A DNA stretch of 12,240 nucleotides, taken from NCBI GenBank assembly GCA_025458585.1, contig JALOSD010000032.1:1-12240 (forward strand), written 5' to 3'. The stretch is from Burkholderiaceae bacterium. GTDB taxonomy: Bacteria; Pseudomonadota; Gammaproteobacteria; Burkholderiales; Burkholderiaceae_C. The position numbers and the translations under genes are program-made. Of this stretch, positions 1 through 6,418 are shown piece after piece. Position 1 is the stretch's first letter; every line of letters begins with the position of its first letter. Under the pieces are notes generated by a model that did not search any database, was not told where the DNA came from, and was given only the letters and a program-made list of their open reading frames with translations.

Positions 1-537
1 GAACTCGGGCACCGAGCGGAAGAACTCCTCGACCTCGTCCTCGGTGCAGAAGCCCATCACGCGCTCGACGCCGGCGCGGTTGTACCAGCTGCGGTCGAAC
101 AGCACGAGCTCGCCGCCGGCGGGCAGGTGCGGCACGTAGCGCTGGAAGTACCACTGCGTGCGCTCGCGGTCGCTCGGTGCGGGCAGCGCGACGACGCGCG
201 CCACGCGCGGGTTGAGCCGCTGCGAGATGCGCTTGATCACGCCGCCCTTGCCGGCCGCGTCGCGGCCTTCGAACAGGATCACCATCTTGTGCTTCGTCTG
301 CGCGACCCAGTCCTGCAGCTTGACGAGCTCGCCCTGCAGCCGGAACAGCTCGCGGAAGTACGTCTGGCGCGCGGTGCGCGTGGCCTCGCTGCGGTCGATC
401 ACCGGCTGGCCGGTCGCCGGGTCGACCTCGCGGTCCTCGAAGGCCATCTCGAGCTCTTCGTCGTAGCCGTCGAGCAGTTCCTGCTCGATGCGTTCGCGCA
501 GCGCGCGGGGGTCGGGCACGTGGTCGTCGGGATTCAT
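1..537 (-). CDS. ppk2: Polyphosphate kinase 2 (PPK2), class I; 3' end beyond window
   Basis: PPK2 enzymes transfer phosphate between polyphosphate and nucleoside diphosphates in the cytoplasm. I translated the reverse strand from the ATG at 537 and got 179 residues that stay open to the window edge. The Walker A-like loop GRDAAGKGG is at residues 91-99, followed by KRISQRLNPR. The Walker B/lid block LFDRSWYNRAGVERVMGFCT spans 147-165. This order and spacing are diagnostic of the single-domain class I PPK2 family. Family members are about 270-300 residues, so roughly the last 100 residues are missing on the left. The start fits the family: an acidic N-terminal stretch (MNPDDHVPDPRAL) precedes the conserved core. 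No clear Shine-Dalgarno sequence is visible. It is divergent from the glutamine synthetase-like gene, with a 134-base shared upstream region. The preferred direction and nucleotide (ADP or GDP) cannot be told from this part. Confidence 0.93.
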   Translation of the reverse strand, partial: MNPDDHVPDPRALRERIEQELLDGYDEELEMAFEDREVDPATGQPVIDRSEATRTARQTYFRELFRLQGELVKLQDWVAQTKHKMVILFEGRDAAGKGGVIKRISQRLNPRVARVVALPAPSDRERTQWYFQRYVPHLPAGGELVLFDRSWYNRAGVERVMGFCTEDEVEEFFRSVPEF

Positions 538-572
538 CGTCGCGGTGGTCGTGAAGGCAACGCGGCACGATC

Positions 573-603
573 GTCACGCCGCGTGACAGCCGTGTGACAG
601 CCG
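573..603. promoter_or_regulatory. Candidate operator: inverted and tandem GTGAC repeats between ppk2 and the GS-like gene
   Basis: The divergent intergenic region holds GTCACG (573-578) and its inverted partner CGTGAC (582-587) around a 3-base centre. It also holds two direct copies of GTGACAGCCG, at 583-592 and 594-603. The copies are 11 bases apart, about one helical turn. This arrangement looks like a multi-site regulator-binding region serving one or both divergent genes. No regulator is identifiable from the sequence, and no convincing -35/-10 pair stands out nearby. Confidence 0.35.
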
Positions 604-671
604 CACCGTCGGCGGCGCGCCGTGGCGCCAGCGGCGCACAATCGCTTTCGTCGCCACCACCACCCGTGCCC

Positions 672-2012
672 ATGACCGACCCCGATGCCGTCCGCCAGTG
701 GCTCGACGAGCGCCGCATCACCGAGATCGAGTGCCTGACGCCCGACATGTCCGGGCAGGCGCGCGGCAAGATCGTGCCGCGCCACCGCTACGACCCTGTC
801 GCCGGCCTGCGCCTGCCCGAGGCGGTGCTGACGATGACCGTCACCGGCGACTACCCCGAGAAGGACTTCACGGCCGTCGCCGACCCGGACATGCGCCTGC
901 TGCCCGACGCGTCGACGCTGAGGCCGGTGCCTTGGGCGAAGGAGCCCACCGCGCAGATCATCCACGACTGCGTGCGCTTCGACGGCACGCCGGTGGACCT
1001 GTCGCCGCGCAACGTGCTGCGCCGCGTGCTCGGGCTGTACGAGCAGCGCGGCTGGAAGCCGGTCGTCGCGCCCGAGATGGAGTTCTACCTCGTGCAGATC
1101 GAGCCCGACGAGGACATTCCGCTCAAGCCCCCGGTGGGCCGCACGCAGCGCACCGAGGCCGGCATGCAGAGCTTCTCGATCGACTCCGTCAGCGAGTACG
1201 GCGAGATCTTCGACGTGCTCTACGACTGGTGCGAGGCCGAGGGCATCCAGCTCGACACGCTGATCCACGAGATGGGCACGGCGCAGATGGAGATCAACCT
1301 CGACCACGGCGACCCGCTCGCGCTCGCGGACCAGGTGTTCCTGTTCAAGCGCACCGTGCGCGAGGTGGCGATCCGCCACCAGATGTACGCCACCTTCATG
1401 GCCAAGCCGATGCAGGGCCAGCCCGGCAGCGCGATGCACCTGCACCAGAGCGTGATCGACGCGGCGACCGGCGCCAACATCTTCAGCCGCGCCGACGGCG
1501 AGCCGTCGGAGGCGTTCTTCCACTTCATCGGCGGGCTGCAGGCCTACCTGCCGCCGGCGACGCCGTTCTTCGCGCCGTACGTCAACTCGTACCGTCGTCT
1601 GTCGCGCTTCACGTCGGCACCGATCAACCTGAGCTGGGGCTACGACAACCGCACCTGCGGCCTTCGCGTGCCGCGCTCGGGGCCGGAGGCGCGGCGCGTC
1701 GAGAACCGGCTGGCCGGGGTCGACACCAACCCGTACCTCGTCACTGCGGCCACGCTGGCCTGCGGCTGGATCGGCATGCAGCAGCGGCTGCAGCCCAGCG
1801 AAGCGCTCACCGGCAGCGCCTACGACCACGCGCGCCAGCTGCCGCGCCACCTCGACGACGCGATCGAGCTCCTGCTGCGCTGCGAACCGCTGGCCGAGCT
1901 GTTCGGCGCCCACTTCATCGAAACCTACGCGGCGATCAAGGAAGCCGAGTACCGCGAGTACTTCGACGTCATCAGCCCGTGGGAGCGGCGCTTCCTGCTG
2001 CTCAACGTGTGA
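672..2012 (+). CDS. Glutamine synthetase family protein, gamma-glutamylpolyamine synthetase (PuuA)-like
   Basis: This is an ATP-dependent glutamate-amine ligase of the glutamine synthetase (GS) superfamily, cytoplasmic, 446 residues from ATG 672. GS catalytic-fold motifs appear in order. They are the metal-binding segment APEMEFYL (133-140), EMGTAQMEIN (200-209), GSAMHLHQS (252-260), the substrate/ATP segment SAPINLSWGYDNRTCGLRVP (315-334), and RRVENRLAGVDTNPYL (341-356). The C-terminal EYREYFDVISPWERRFLLLNV-like ending (from about 426) is typical of proteobacterial PuuA/GlnT-type proteins rather than housekeeping GlnA. The GlnA adenylylation tyrosine loop has no clear equivalent: the matching region reads SAYDHARQLPRHLDD. 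The reading frame is open back to 594 and a GTG lies at 666, but the ATG gives the family-like N-terminus. There is no good Shine-Dalgarno sequence. No other polyamine catabolism gene (puuB/C/D) is nearby, so the amine substrate (putrescine, other polyamine, ethanolamine) is open. Confidence 0.88.
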   Translation: MTDPDAVRQWLDERRITEIECLTPDMSGQARGKIVPRHRYDPVAGLRLPEAVLTMTVTGDYPEKDFTAVADPDMRLLPDASTLRPVPWAKEPTAQIIHDCVRFDGTPVDLSPRNVLRRVLGLYEQRGWKPVVAPEMEFYLVQIEPDEDIPLKPPVGRTQRTEAGMQSFSIDSVSEYGEIFDVLYDWCEAEGIQLDTLIHEMGTAQMEINLDHGDPLALADQVFLFKRTVREVAIRHQMYATFMAKPMQGQPGSAMHLHQSVIDAATGANIFSRADGEPSEAFFHFIGGLQAYLPPATPFFAPYVNSYRRLSRFTSAPINLSWGYDNRTCGLRVPRSGPEARRVENRLAGVDTNPYLVTAATLACGWIGMQQRLQPSEALTGSAYDHARQLPRHLDDAIELLLRCEPLAELFGAHFIETYAAIKEAEYREYFDVISPWERRFLLLNV

Positions 2013-2033
2013 GCCGGCGCCGCGGGCGAAAGT

Positions 2034-2048
2034 CGTCGGGATCCGACG
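2034..2048. other. Short hairpin after the GS-like gene
   Basis: CGTCGG (2034-2039) and CCGACG (2043-2048) form a perfect 6-bp stem with a 3-base loop, 22 bases past the GS-like stop codon. No T-tract follows, so a role as an intrinsic terminator is weak. It could mark the end of the upstream transcript or be a chance GC-rich dyad. Confidence 0.2.
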
Positions 2049-2052
2049 GGCA

Positions 2053-2101
2053 TCGACCCGCGCGCTGCTGGCGGCGCTACGATGAGCGTTCACCTCCGGA
2101 G
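2053..2101 (+). promoter_or_regulatory. Possible hoxH promoter and ribosome binding site
   Basis: The 95-base gap before hoxH contains TACGAT at 2078-2083 (4 of 6 matches to the sigma-70 -10 box). A weak TCGACC at 2053-2058 lies 19 bases upstream of it. The Shine-Dalgarno GGAG at 2098-2101 lies 6 bases before the hoxH ATG and supports that start well. The promoter call itself is tentative because spacing and -35 match are poor. Confidence 0.25.
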
Positions 2102-2107
2102 CCGCGC

Positions 2108-3610
2108 ATGACGTTCGCCCTCGAAACCGCCGCCGAACCGGGCAAGCTGCGCCGCGTCGCGATCGACCCCGTCTCGCGCGTCGAGGGGCACGGCAAGGTC
2201 ACGCTGCTGCTCGACGAGCACAACAAGGTGCAGCAGGCGCGGCTGCACATCGTCGAGTTCCGCGGCTTCGAGAAGTTCATCGAGGGCCGGCCGTACTGGG
2301 AAGTGCCGGTGATGGTGCAGCGCCTGTGCGGCATCTGCCCGGTGTCGCACCACCTGGCAGCGAGCAAGGCGCTCGACCACGTCGTCGACGCCGTGCCGAC
2401 GACGCCGTCGGCGACCAAGCTGCGGCGGCTGATGCACTACGGGCAGGTCATGCAGTCGCACGCGCTGCACTTCTACCACCTGTCGTCGCCCGACCTGCTG
2501 TTCGGCTTCGAGTCCGACGTGCAGCGGCGCAACATCGTCGGCGTCGCCGAGGCGCACCCGACGATCGCGCGCGAAGGCGTGCTGCTGCGCAAGTACGGCC
2601 AGGAGGTCATCCGCGCCACCGCCGGCAAGCGCGTGCACGGCACCGGTTCGGTGCCCGGCGGCGTCAACCGCCACCTGAGCGACGCCGACCACGCGATGCT
2701 CGCCGCCGACGTCGCGACGATGCTCGACCACGCGCGCCACGCGGTGGCCGTTGCGCGCCAGCTGCACGAAGGCGACCCGGCGCTGTACGACCGCTTCGGC
2801 GAGGCGCCGGCGTCGATGATGTCGCTCGTGCGCCCCGACGGCGCCATGGAGCTCTACGACGGCGTGCTGCGCGTGCGCGACGCCGATGGCCGCGTCGTCG
2901 TCGACGGCGCCAGCGACCAGCAGTACCTCGACCTGATCGAGGAGCAGGTCAAGCCGTGGAGCTACATGAAGTTCCCGTACCTGAAGCAGCTCGGCCCCGA
3001 CGCCGGCTGGTACCGCGTCGGGCCGCTGGCGCGGGTGCAGAACTGCGACCACGTCGACACCCCGCTGGCGGAGGCCGCGCGGCGCGACTTCGTCGCCCAC
3101 GGCCATGGCCGCCCGGTCCACGGCGCGCTGGCGTACCACTGGGCGCGCATGATCGAGCTGCTGCACTCGATGGAGGTCATTGCCCGCCTGCTCGACGACC
3201 CCGACCTGCGGCGCGGCGAGCTGATGACCGGAGACCACGGCAAGCGCGACGCGACGAGGACCGGCATCGGCGTCATCGAGGCACCGCGCGGCACGCTGAT
3301 CCACCACTACGAGGTCGGGCCCGACGACCTCGTCACGCGCTGCAACCTGATCGTCTCGACCACGCACAACAACACCGCGATGAACGAGGCCGTGCGCGCG
3401 GTCGCGCGCGAGGCCTTCGACGGCCGCGAGGTCAGCGAGGGGCTGCTGAACCAGGTCGAGGTCGCGATCCGCGCCTACGACCCGTGCCTGTCGTGCGCGA
3501 CGCACGCGCTCGGCGCGATGCCGCTCGACGTGGCCGTCGTCGACGCCGACGGCGCCGTCGTCGACCGCGTGCTCAAGCACCCCGACGGCACGCTGCAGCG
3601 CGGCGCTTGA
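2108..3610 (+). CDS. hoxH: [NiFe]-hydrogenase large subunit, NAD-reducing type (HoxH, group 3d-like)
   Basis: This 500-residue protein carries the NiFe(CN)2CO active site that splits or makes H2. In bidirectional hydrogenases it works with HoxY and the HoxFU diaphorase to exchange electrons with NAD(H). The N-terminal block VAIDPVSRVEGHGKV (17-31) and VEFRGFEKF (49-57) are HoxH hallmarks. The L1 motif RLCGICPVSHH has nickel-ligand cysteines C74 and C77. The L2 motif DPCLSCATH supplies C460 and C463. All four ligands are present, so the protein looks active. A 34-residue tail (467-500) follows His466. It matches the C-terminal extension that a specific protease removes after metal insertion, and that protease is encoded next. 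The ATG has a GGAG ribosome site 6 bases upstream. The reading frame is open far upstream (to 698), but that part is antisense-like noise through the GS gene. No hoxY, hoxF or hoxU gene adjoins it. Confidence 0.95.
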   Translation: MTFALETAAEPGKLRRVAIDPVSRVEGHGKVTLLLDEHNKVQQARLHIVEFRGFEKFIEGRPYWEVPVMVQRLCGICPVSHHLAASKALDHVVDAVPTTPSATKLRRLMHYGQVMQSHALHFYHLSSPDLLFGFESDVQRRNIVGVAEAHPTIAREGVLLRKYGQEVIRATAGKRVHGTGSVPGGVNRHLSDADHAMLAADVATMLDHARHAVAVARQLHEGDPALYDRFGEAPASMMSLVRPDGAMELYDGVLRVRDADGRVVVDGASDQQYLDLIEEQVKPWSYMKFPYLKQLGPDAGWYRVGPLARVQNCDHVDTPLAEAARRDFVAHGHGRPVHGALAYHWARMIELLHSMEVIARLLDDPDLRRGELMTGDHGKRDATRTGIGVIEAPRGTLIHHYEVGPDDLVTRCNLIVSTTHNNTAMNEAVRAVAREAFDGREVSEGLLNQVEVAIRAYDPCLSCATHALGAMPLDVAVVDADGAVVDRVLKHPDGTLQRGA

Positions 3611-4071
3611 GCGCACCGGCGCCGCTGCTCGTCCTCGGCTGGGGCAACCCGAGCCGCGGCGACGACGCCCTCGGGCCGCTGTTCGTCGAGCGGCTGCAGG
3701 CGCGGCTCGGCACGTCGGACGGCGTCGAGTGCCTGACCGACTTCCAGCTCCAGGTCGAGCACGCGCTCGACCTCGTCGGGCGCGTGCGCGTGCTGCTCGT
3801 CGATGCGAGCGTCGACGCCGCGCCGCCGTTCGAGGCCCGCGAGCTGCAGCCGGCGCGCGACGCGACGAGCTTCGGCAGCCACGCGATGAGCCCGGCCGCG
3901 CTGCTGCAGGCCTTCGTCGACCTGCAGCACACCGCCCCCCCGCCGACGACGCTGCTCGCGATCCGCGCCGAATCGTTCGAACTCGGCGAGCCGCTCGGCG
4001 CCGCCGCGCGCGCGCACCTCGACGCCGCGCTCGACTGGGCCGCGCGCTGGCTGCGCGACGGTGGGGACTGA
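3607..4071 (+). CDS. hoxW: Hydrogenase maturation protease (HoxW-like, HycI/HybD family)
   Basis: This is a 154-residue nickel-dependent endopeptidase. The family clips the C-terminal tail of the hydrogenase large subunit once the NiFe site is assembled. The N-terminus LLVLGWGNPSRGDDALGP (7-24) is the family signature. The three residues matching the nickel ligands of HybD (Glu16, Asp62, His93) are Asp20, Asp66 (in LLVDASVD) and His92 (in GSHAMSP). The DFQLQVEHALDL block (45-56) is typical of HoxW-type proteases. The only start that keeps the full glycine-rich N-terminus is TTG 3607-3609, which overlaps the hoxH stop (TTGA). This suggests translational coupling. Its substrate is almost certainly the neighbouring HoxH. 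Confidence 0.9.
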   Translation: MSAPAPLLVLGWGNPSRGDDALGPLFVERLQARLGTSDGVECLTDFQLQVEHALDLVGRVRVLLVDASVDAAPPFEARELQPARDATSFGSHAMSPAALLQAFVDLQHTAPPPTTLLAIRAESFELGEPLGAAARAHLDAALDWAARWLRDGGD

Positions 4072-4118
4072 CGCGCGCCGCCGAGGCCAGTGTCAGCTTC
4101 GCGTCAGCAAGCCACCTC

Positions 4119-4451
4119 ATGCTGCACCGCAACATGGACATGCCGGCAAAGCTGCGCCTCGACCTCGACGACCTGCTCGCCGACCTGCAGCACGCCCGCC
4201 GCCAGGGCGACCTCGGGCGCCTTGCGCTGGTCGCGTTCTGCGACGTCCGGCGCTGGGCCCGCCACGCCGGCGAACCCGAGATCGCCGACCTCGCCGCGGC
4301 GATGTTCAGCGTCGAGCCGCACCCGAGCCGCGCCGCGTTCCTCGAGTCGATCGACCGCCTGATCGACGCGCTGACGCGGGCACAGATGCGCGCCCTGCCA
4401 CTCGGCGCGCCGCCGGGTGCCGGGCCCGACGCCCTCGGGCTGCACGGCTGA
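4119..4451 (+). CDS. Hypothetical helical protein encoded after hoxW
   Basis: I do not recognise this 110-residue protein. It begins 47 bases after the hoxW stop on the same strand, so it probably belongs to the hox transcript. In-frame ATGs at 4119, 4134 and 4140 are all possible starts. None has a strong Shine-Dalgarno sequence, and I chose the first. Residues 10-90 look like three or four amphipathic helices: KLRLDLDDLLADLQHARRQG, a segment with the only cysteine (C41) near ALVAFCDVRRWARHAG, then PEIADLAAAMF and FLESIDRLIDALTRAQ. The last 18 residues are Gly/Pro/Ala-rich. There is no signal peptide, membrane segment or CxxC metal motif. Codon use has the same strong third-position G/C as its neighbours, which supports a real gene. 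A role as a hydrogenase accessory or adaptor is only suggested by position. Confidence 0.6.
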   Translation: MLHRNMDMPAKLRLDLDDLLADLQHARRQGDLGRLALVAFCDVRRWARHAGEPEIADLAAAMFSVEPHPSRAAFLESIDRLIDALTRAQMRALPLGAPPGAGPDALGLHG

Positions 4452-4452
4452 C

Positions 4453-4478
4453 GCCGCCGGCACCCGCGCCGCGGCGGC
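4453..4478. terminator. Hairpin at convergent hox / PaaK-like gene ends
   Basis: GCCGCCG (4453-4459) pairs perfectly with CGGCGGC (4472-4478) across a 12-base loop. The stem fills the 29-base gap between two convergent stop codons. Its position fits a shared bidirectional terminator, but there is no U-tract on either side, so it may be Rho-dependent or chance. Confidence 0.3.
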
Positions 4479-4480
4479 CC

Positions 4481-5923
4481 TCAGGCGCCACGACGGACGG
4501 GTGACGCGCGGGCGACGATGCGCTGCGCCTTGCCGCTGCGCCCGAGCGGCACCGCACGGCCCGGCTCGTCAACGAGCCGCAGGTGCGTCACGCCCTGGCC
4601 GCGTGCGTAGGCGCGCAGCGCGGCGTGGCAGCGCGCGAGCTTGTCGTGCGCCTCGCCCGCCGGCCCGCCGACGCGCAGCACGAGCGTGCGCGCGTCGCGC
4701 TGGCGCAACTGGAAGTCGAACACGTGCGCCTCGTCCTCGAGCACCGTCGTCAGCGCGAGCGGCGGCAGCGTCACCGTCTGGCCGTCGTCGCCGCGCAGGA
4801 CGAGCGGATCGTCGAGGCGGCCGCGGACGTCGATGCGCGGCAGCGTCGCGCCGCACGGGCAGGCGCCGTCGAGCAGCGTGACCTGGTCGCCGAGCTCGTA
4901 GCGGATCAGCGGCTGCACCGTGTTCGCGAGGTTCGTCAGCAGCGTCGTGCACGACGCCACGCCCGGCGGCAGCGGCCGGTGGTGCTCGTCGACCGGCTCG
5001 AGCAACACCCAGTCGGCGTTGACGTGCAGGTGGCCGGCCTCGCATTCCCAGGCGATGCTGAGGAACTCCGAGGCGCCGTAGCTGTTGCGCACCGCGCAGC
5101 CCCAGACCTGCTGCAGCCGCGCGCGCGTGGCCGCGCCGAGCGTCTCGCCGCCGGTCCACACCTCGAGCGGGCGGATGCGAAGACGCCCCTGCTCGCTCTC
5201 GTCGGCGAGCATCGCCGCCGCCGTCGGGTAGGTGGCGAGCACCGTCGGCGCCCACGCCTCGAGCTCGGCGACGAGGTCGTCGCGCGGCTGCAGGATCGAG
5301 AAGCTGCGCAGCCGGCCGGCGAGCCAGGGGTTGAGCAGGCGCAGCCGCTGCACCGACACCATGCTCGCGAAGTGCCCGCCGGTCGCGCCGACGAAGGCGT
5401 AGCGCTCGCCGAGGCCGAGCGGGTCGAGCCAGCGCTGCAGCGGCCGCGGCGGCGCGCGGCGCAGCGCCTCGAGCGCGTCGTACACCGTCATCGCCTGCAC
5501 GTCGTGCACGAACACGCCGGGCCGTCCGCTCGTGCCCGAGCTCTCCCACACCTGGACGCGGCCCGCGAACGCCTCGCCGATATGCGACGCGTCGGCGACG
5601 AAGGCCTGCAGTGCCGGCAGCGACAGCGCCGGGTCGGCCACCCAGCCGTCGAAGTGGCACATCAGCTCGGCCTTCGTCACCGGCGGCAGCGATGCGAGTT
5701 CGGCGTCGTCGTCGAGCCCGCGCAGCCGCTGGCGGTAGAACACCGAGCCGGCGCGCGCCGCTGAGAGCAGCTTGCGCAGGCGCTCGCGCTGGCACGCCGC
5801 CAGCCGCGCCGGCGACGCGTGCGTCATCGCGACGACGTCGGCGCCGATCTGCGCCTGGCGCCAGGGGTCGTACAGCGGCGCCGTCGCGCGCGATTCAGCC
5901 GCCGTCGCCATCGCCGCCGCCAT
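4481..5923 (-). CDS. PaaK/CapK-like adenylate-forming enzyme (phenylacetate-CoA ligase family)
   Basis: This is a 480-residue member of the ANL adenylate-forming superfamily, which activates a carboxylic acid with ATP, usually before thioester formation. Motifs in order: the phosphate-binding loop SSGTSGRPG (128-136); LEVWTGGE (253-260); YGASEFLSIAWEC (282-294), matching the A5 region; RYELGDQVTL (341-350) with the conserved aspartate; CPCGATLPRIDVRGRLDD (355-372), typical of PaaK/CapK proteins; and a C-terminal PLGRSGKAQRI (459-469) whose Lys465 is placed like the catalytic lysine. The acid substrate cannot be named. No phenylacetate degradation or capsule genes are nearby. The ATG at 5923 lies inside the preceding usp gene (29-base overlap). 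A second ATG at 5911 shortens that to 17 bases and is an equally good start. It is the last gene of the glgC-usp set and converges on the hox cluster. Confidence 0.82.
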   Translation of the reverse strand: MAAAMATAAESRATAPLYDPWRQAQIGADVVAMTHASPARLAACQRERLRKLLSAARAGSVFYRQRLRGLDDDAELASLPPVTKAELMCHFDGWVADPALSLPALQAFVADASHIGEAFAGRVQVWESSGTSGRPGVFVHDVQAMTVYDALEALRRAPPRPLQRWLDPLGLGERYAFVGATGGHFASMVSVQRLRLLNPWLAGRLRSFSILQPRDDLVAELEAWAPTVLATYPTAAAMLADESEQGRLRIRPLEVWTGGETLGAATRARLQQVWGCAVRNSYGASEFLSIAWECEAGHLHVNADWVLLEPVDEHHRPLPPGVASCTTLLTNLANTVQPLIRYELGDQVTLLDGACPCGATLPRIDVRGRLDDPLVLRGDDGQTVTLPPLALTTVLEDEAHVFDFQLRQRDARTLVLRVGGPAGEAHDKLARCHAALRAYARGQGVTHLRLVDEPGRAVPLGRSGKAQRIVARASPVRRGA

Positions 5924-6401
5924 CGGCGGTCGGCTCGGCGCCGTCGCCGGGCACCGGCTCCTGCTCGTCGGCGTCGCGGCGGTGCACGACGGTCACCGGG
6001 ACCGGGCAATCGTCGAGCAGCGACTGCGACACCGAGCCGATCAGCACGCTGCGCAGCCCGCCGTGGCGCTCGGCGCCGATGACGACGGCGTCGCAGCCAT
6101 GCTTCTCGACGATCTCGATCAGCGTGTTCGCCGGGTCGCCGGTGGCGACCTCGGTCACGTACGGCACGCCGGCGGCGTCGAGCAGCCGGGCGGCGCCGGC
6201 GAGCAGGTCGGCGCCGGCGTCGTGGCGCACCTGCTCGATCACGTCCGGGTCGTGCGCGGTGACGATCTCGTACAGCGTCGGGGTGTCCTGCACGTTCGCG
6301 AGCACGAAGTCGGCGCGCAGCCCCGCGCGCACCAGGTGCAGCGCGTGGTGGACGGCTTCGAGGGCGGTCGGGGTGCCGTCGACCGGCAGCAGGATCTTCA
6401 T
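5895..6401 (-). CDS. Universal stress protein (UspA family)
   Basis: A 168-residue single-domain USP, cytoplasmic. These proteins help survival under starvation or low oxygen, and many bind ATP. MKILLPVDGTPTALEAVHHA at the N-terminus is the usual first strand and helix with the family Asp (D8). The C-terminal half has VVIGAERHGGLRSVLIGSVS (106-125). Against the ATP-binding pattern G-2x-G-9x-G(S/T), the first Gly (G109) and the final GS (122-123) are kept. The second Gly position reads Arg112, so ATP binding may be altered. After VTVVH (136-140) comes an unusual acidic, Gly/Asp-rich tail of about 28 residues ending GGGDGDGG. The end of the tail overlaps the next gene's start. A strong Shine-Dalgarno GAGGAG (6412-6417 on this strand) precedes the ATG and overlaps the glgC stop codon. 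Confidence 0.92.
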   Translation of the reverse strand: MKILLPVDGTPTALEAVHHALHLVRAGLRADFVLANVQDTPTLYEIVTAHDPDVIEQVRHDAGADLLAGAARLLDAAGVPYVTEVATGDPANTLIEIVEKHGCDAVVIGAERHGGLRSVLIGSVSQSLLDDCPVPVTVVHRRDADEQEPVPGDGAEPTADGGGDGDGG

Positions 6402-6411
6402 CAACGGGGAA

Positions 6412-6418
6412 CTCCTCA
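6412..6418 (-). promoter_or_regulatory. usp ribosome binding site fused to the glgC stop codon
   Basis: On the minus strand the glgC stop TGA (6418-6416) runs directly into GGAG, giving TGAGGAG. This is a strong Shine-Dalgarno about 10 bases before the usp ATG at 6401. Ribosomes ending glgC would sit on the usp initiation site, so the two genes are likely translated together. Confidence 0.7.

Noticed and set aside
534..2093. Long minus-strand open frame antisense to the GS-like gene
   Set aside because: Low-complexity His/Arg/Val-rich product with no motif. Such frames arise in GC-rich coding DNA, and the plus strand has clear GS motifs.
698..3610. A 970-codon open frame running through the GS-like gene into hoxH, which could be read as a fusion protein
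   Set aside because: Before 2108 the translation is Arg/Ala-rich out-of-frame noise across a well-supported GS gene. A ribosome site and the true HoxH N-terminus begin at 2108.
2090..4141. 683-codon minus-strand open frame antisense to hoxH and hoxW
   Set aside because: Arg/Ala-rich product without domains, mirroring codon bias of the true plus-strand genes.
4583..5764. Plus-strand open frame opposite the PaaK-like gene
   Set aside because: Shadow of the real minus-strand gene; composition dominated by Arg, Ala, Val and His, with no recognisable motif.
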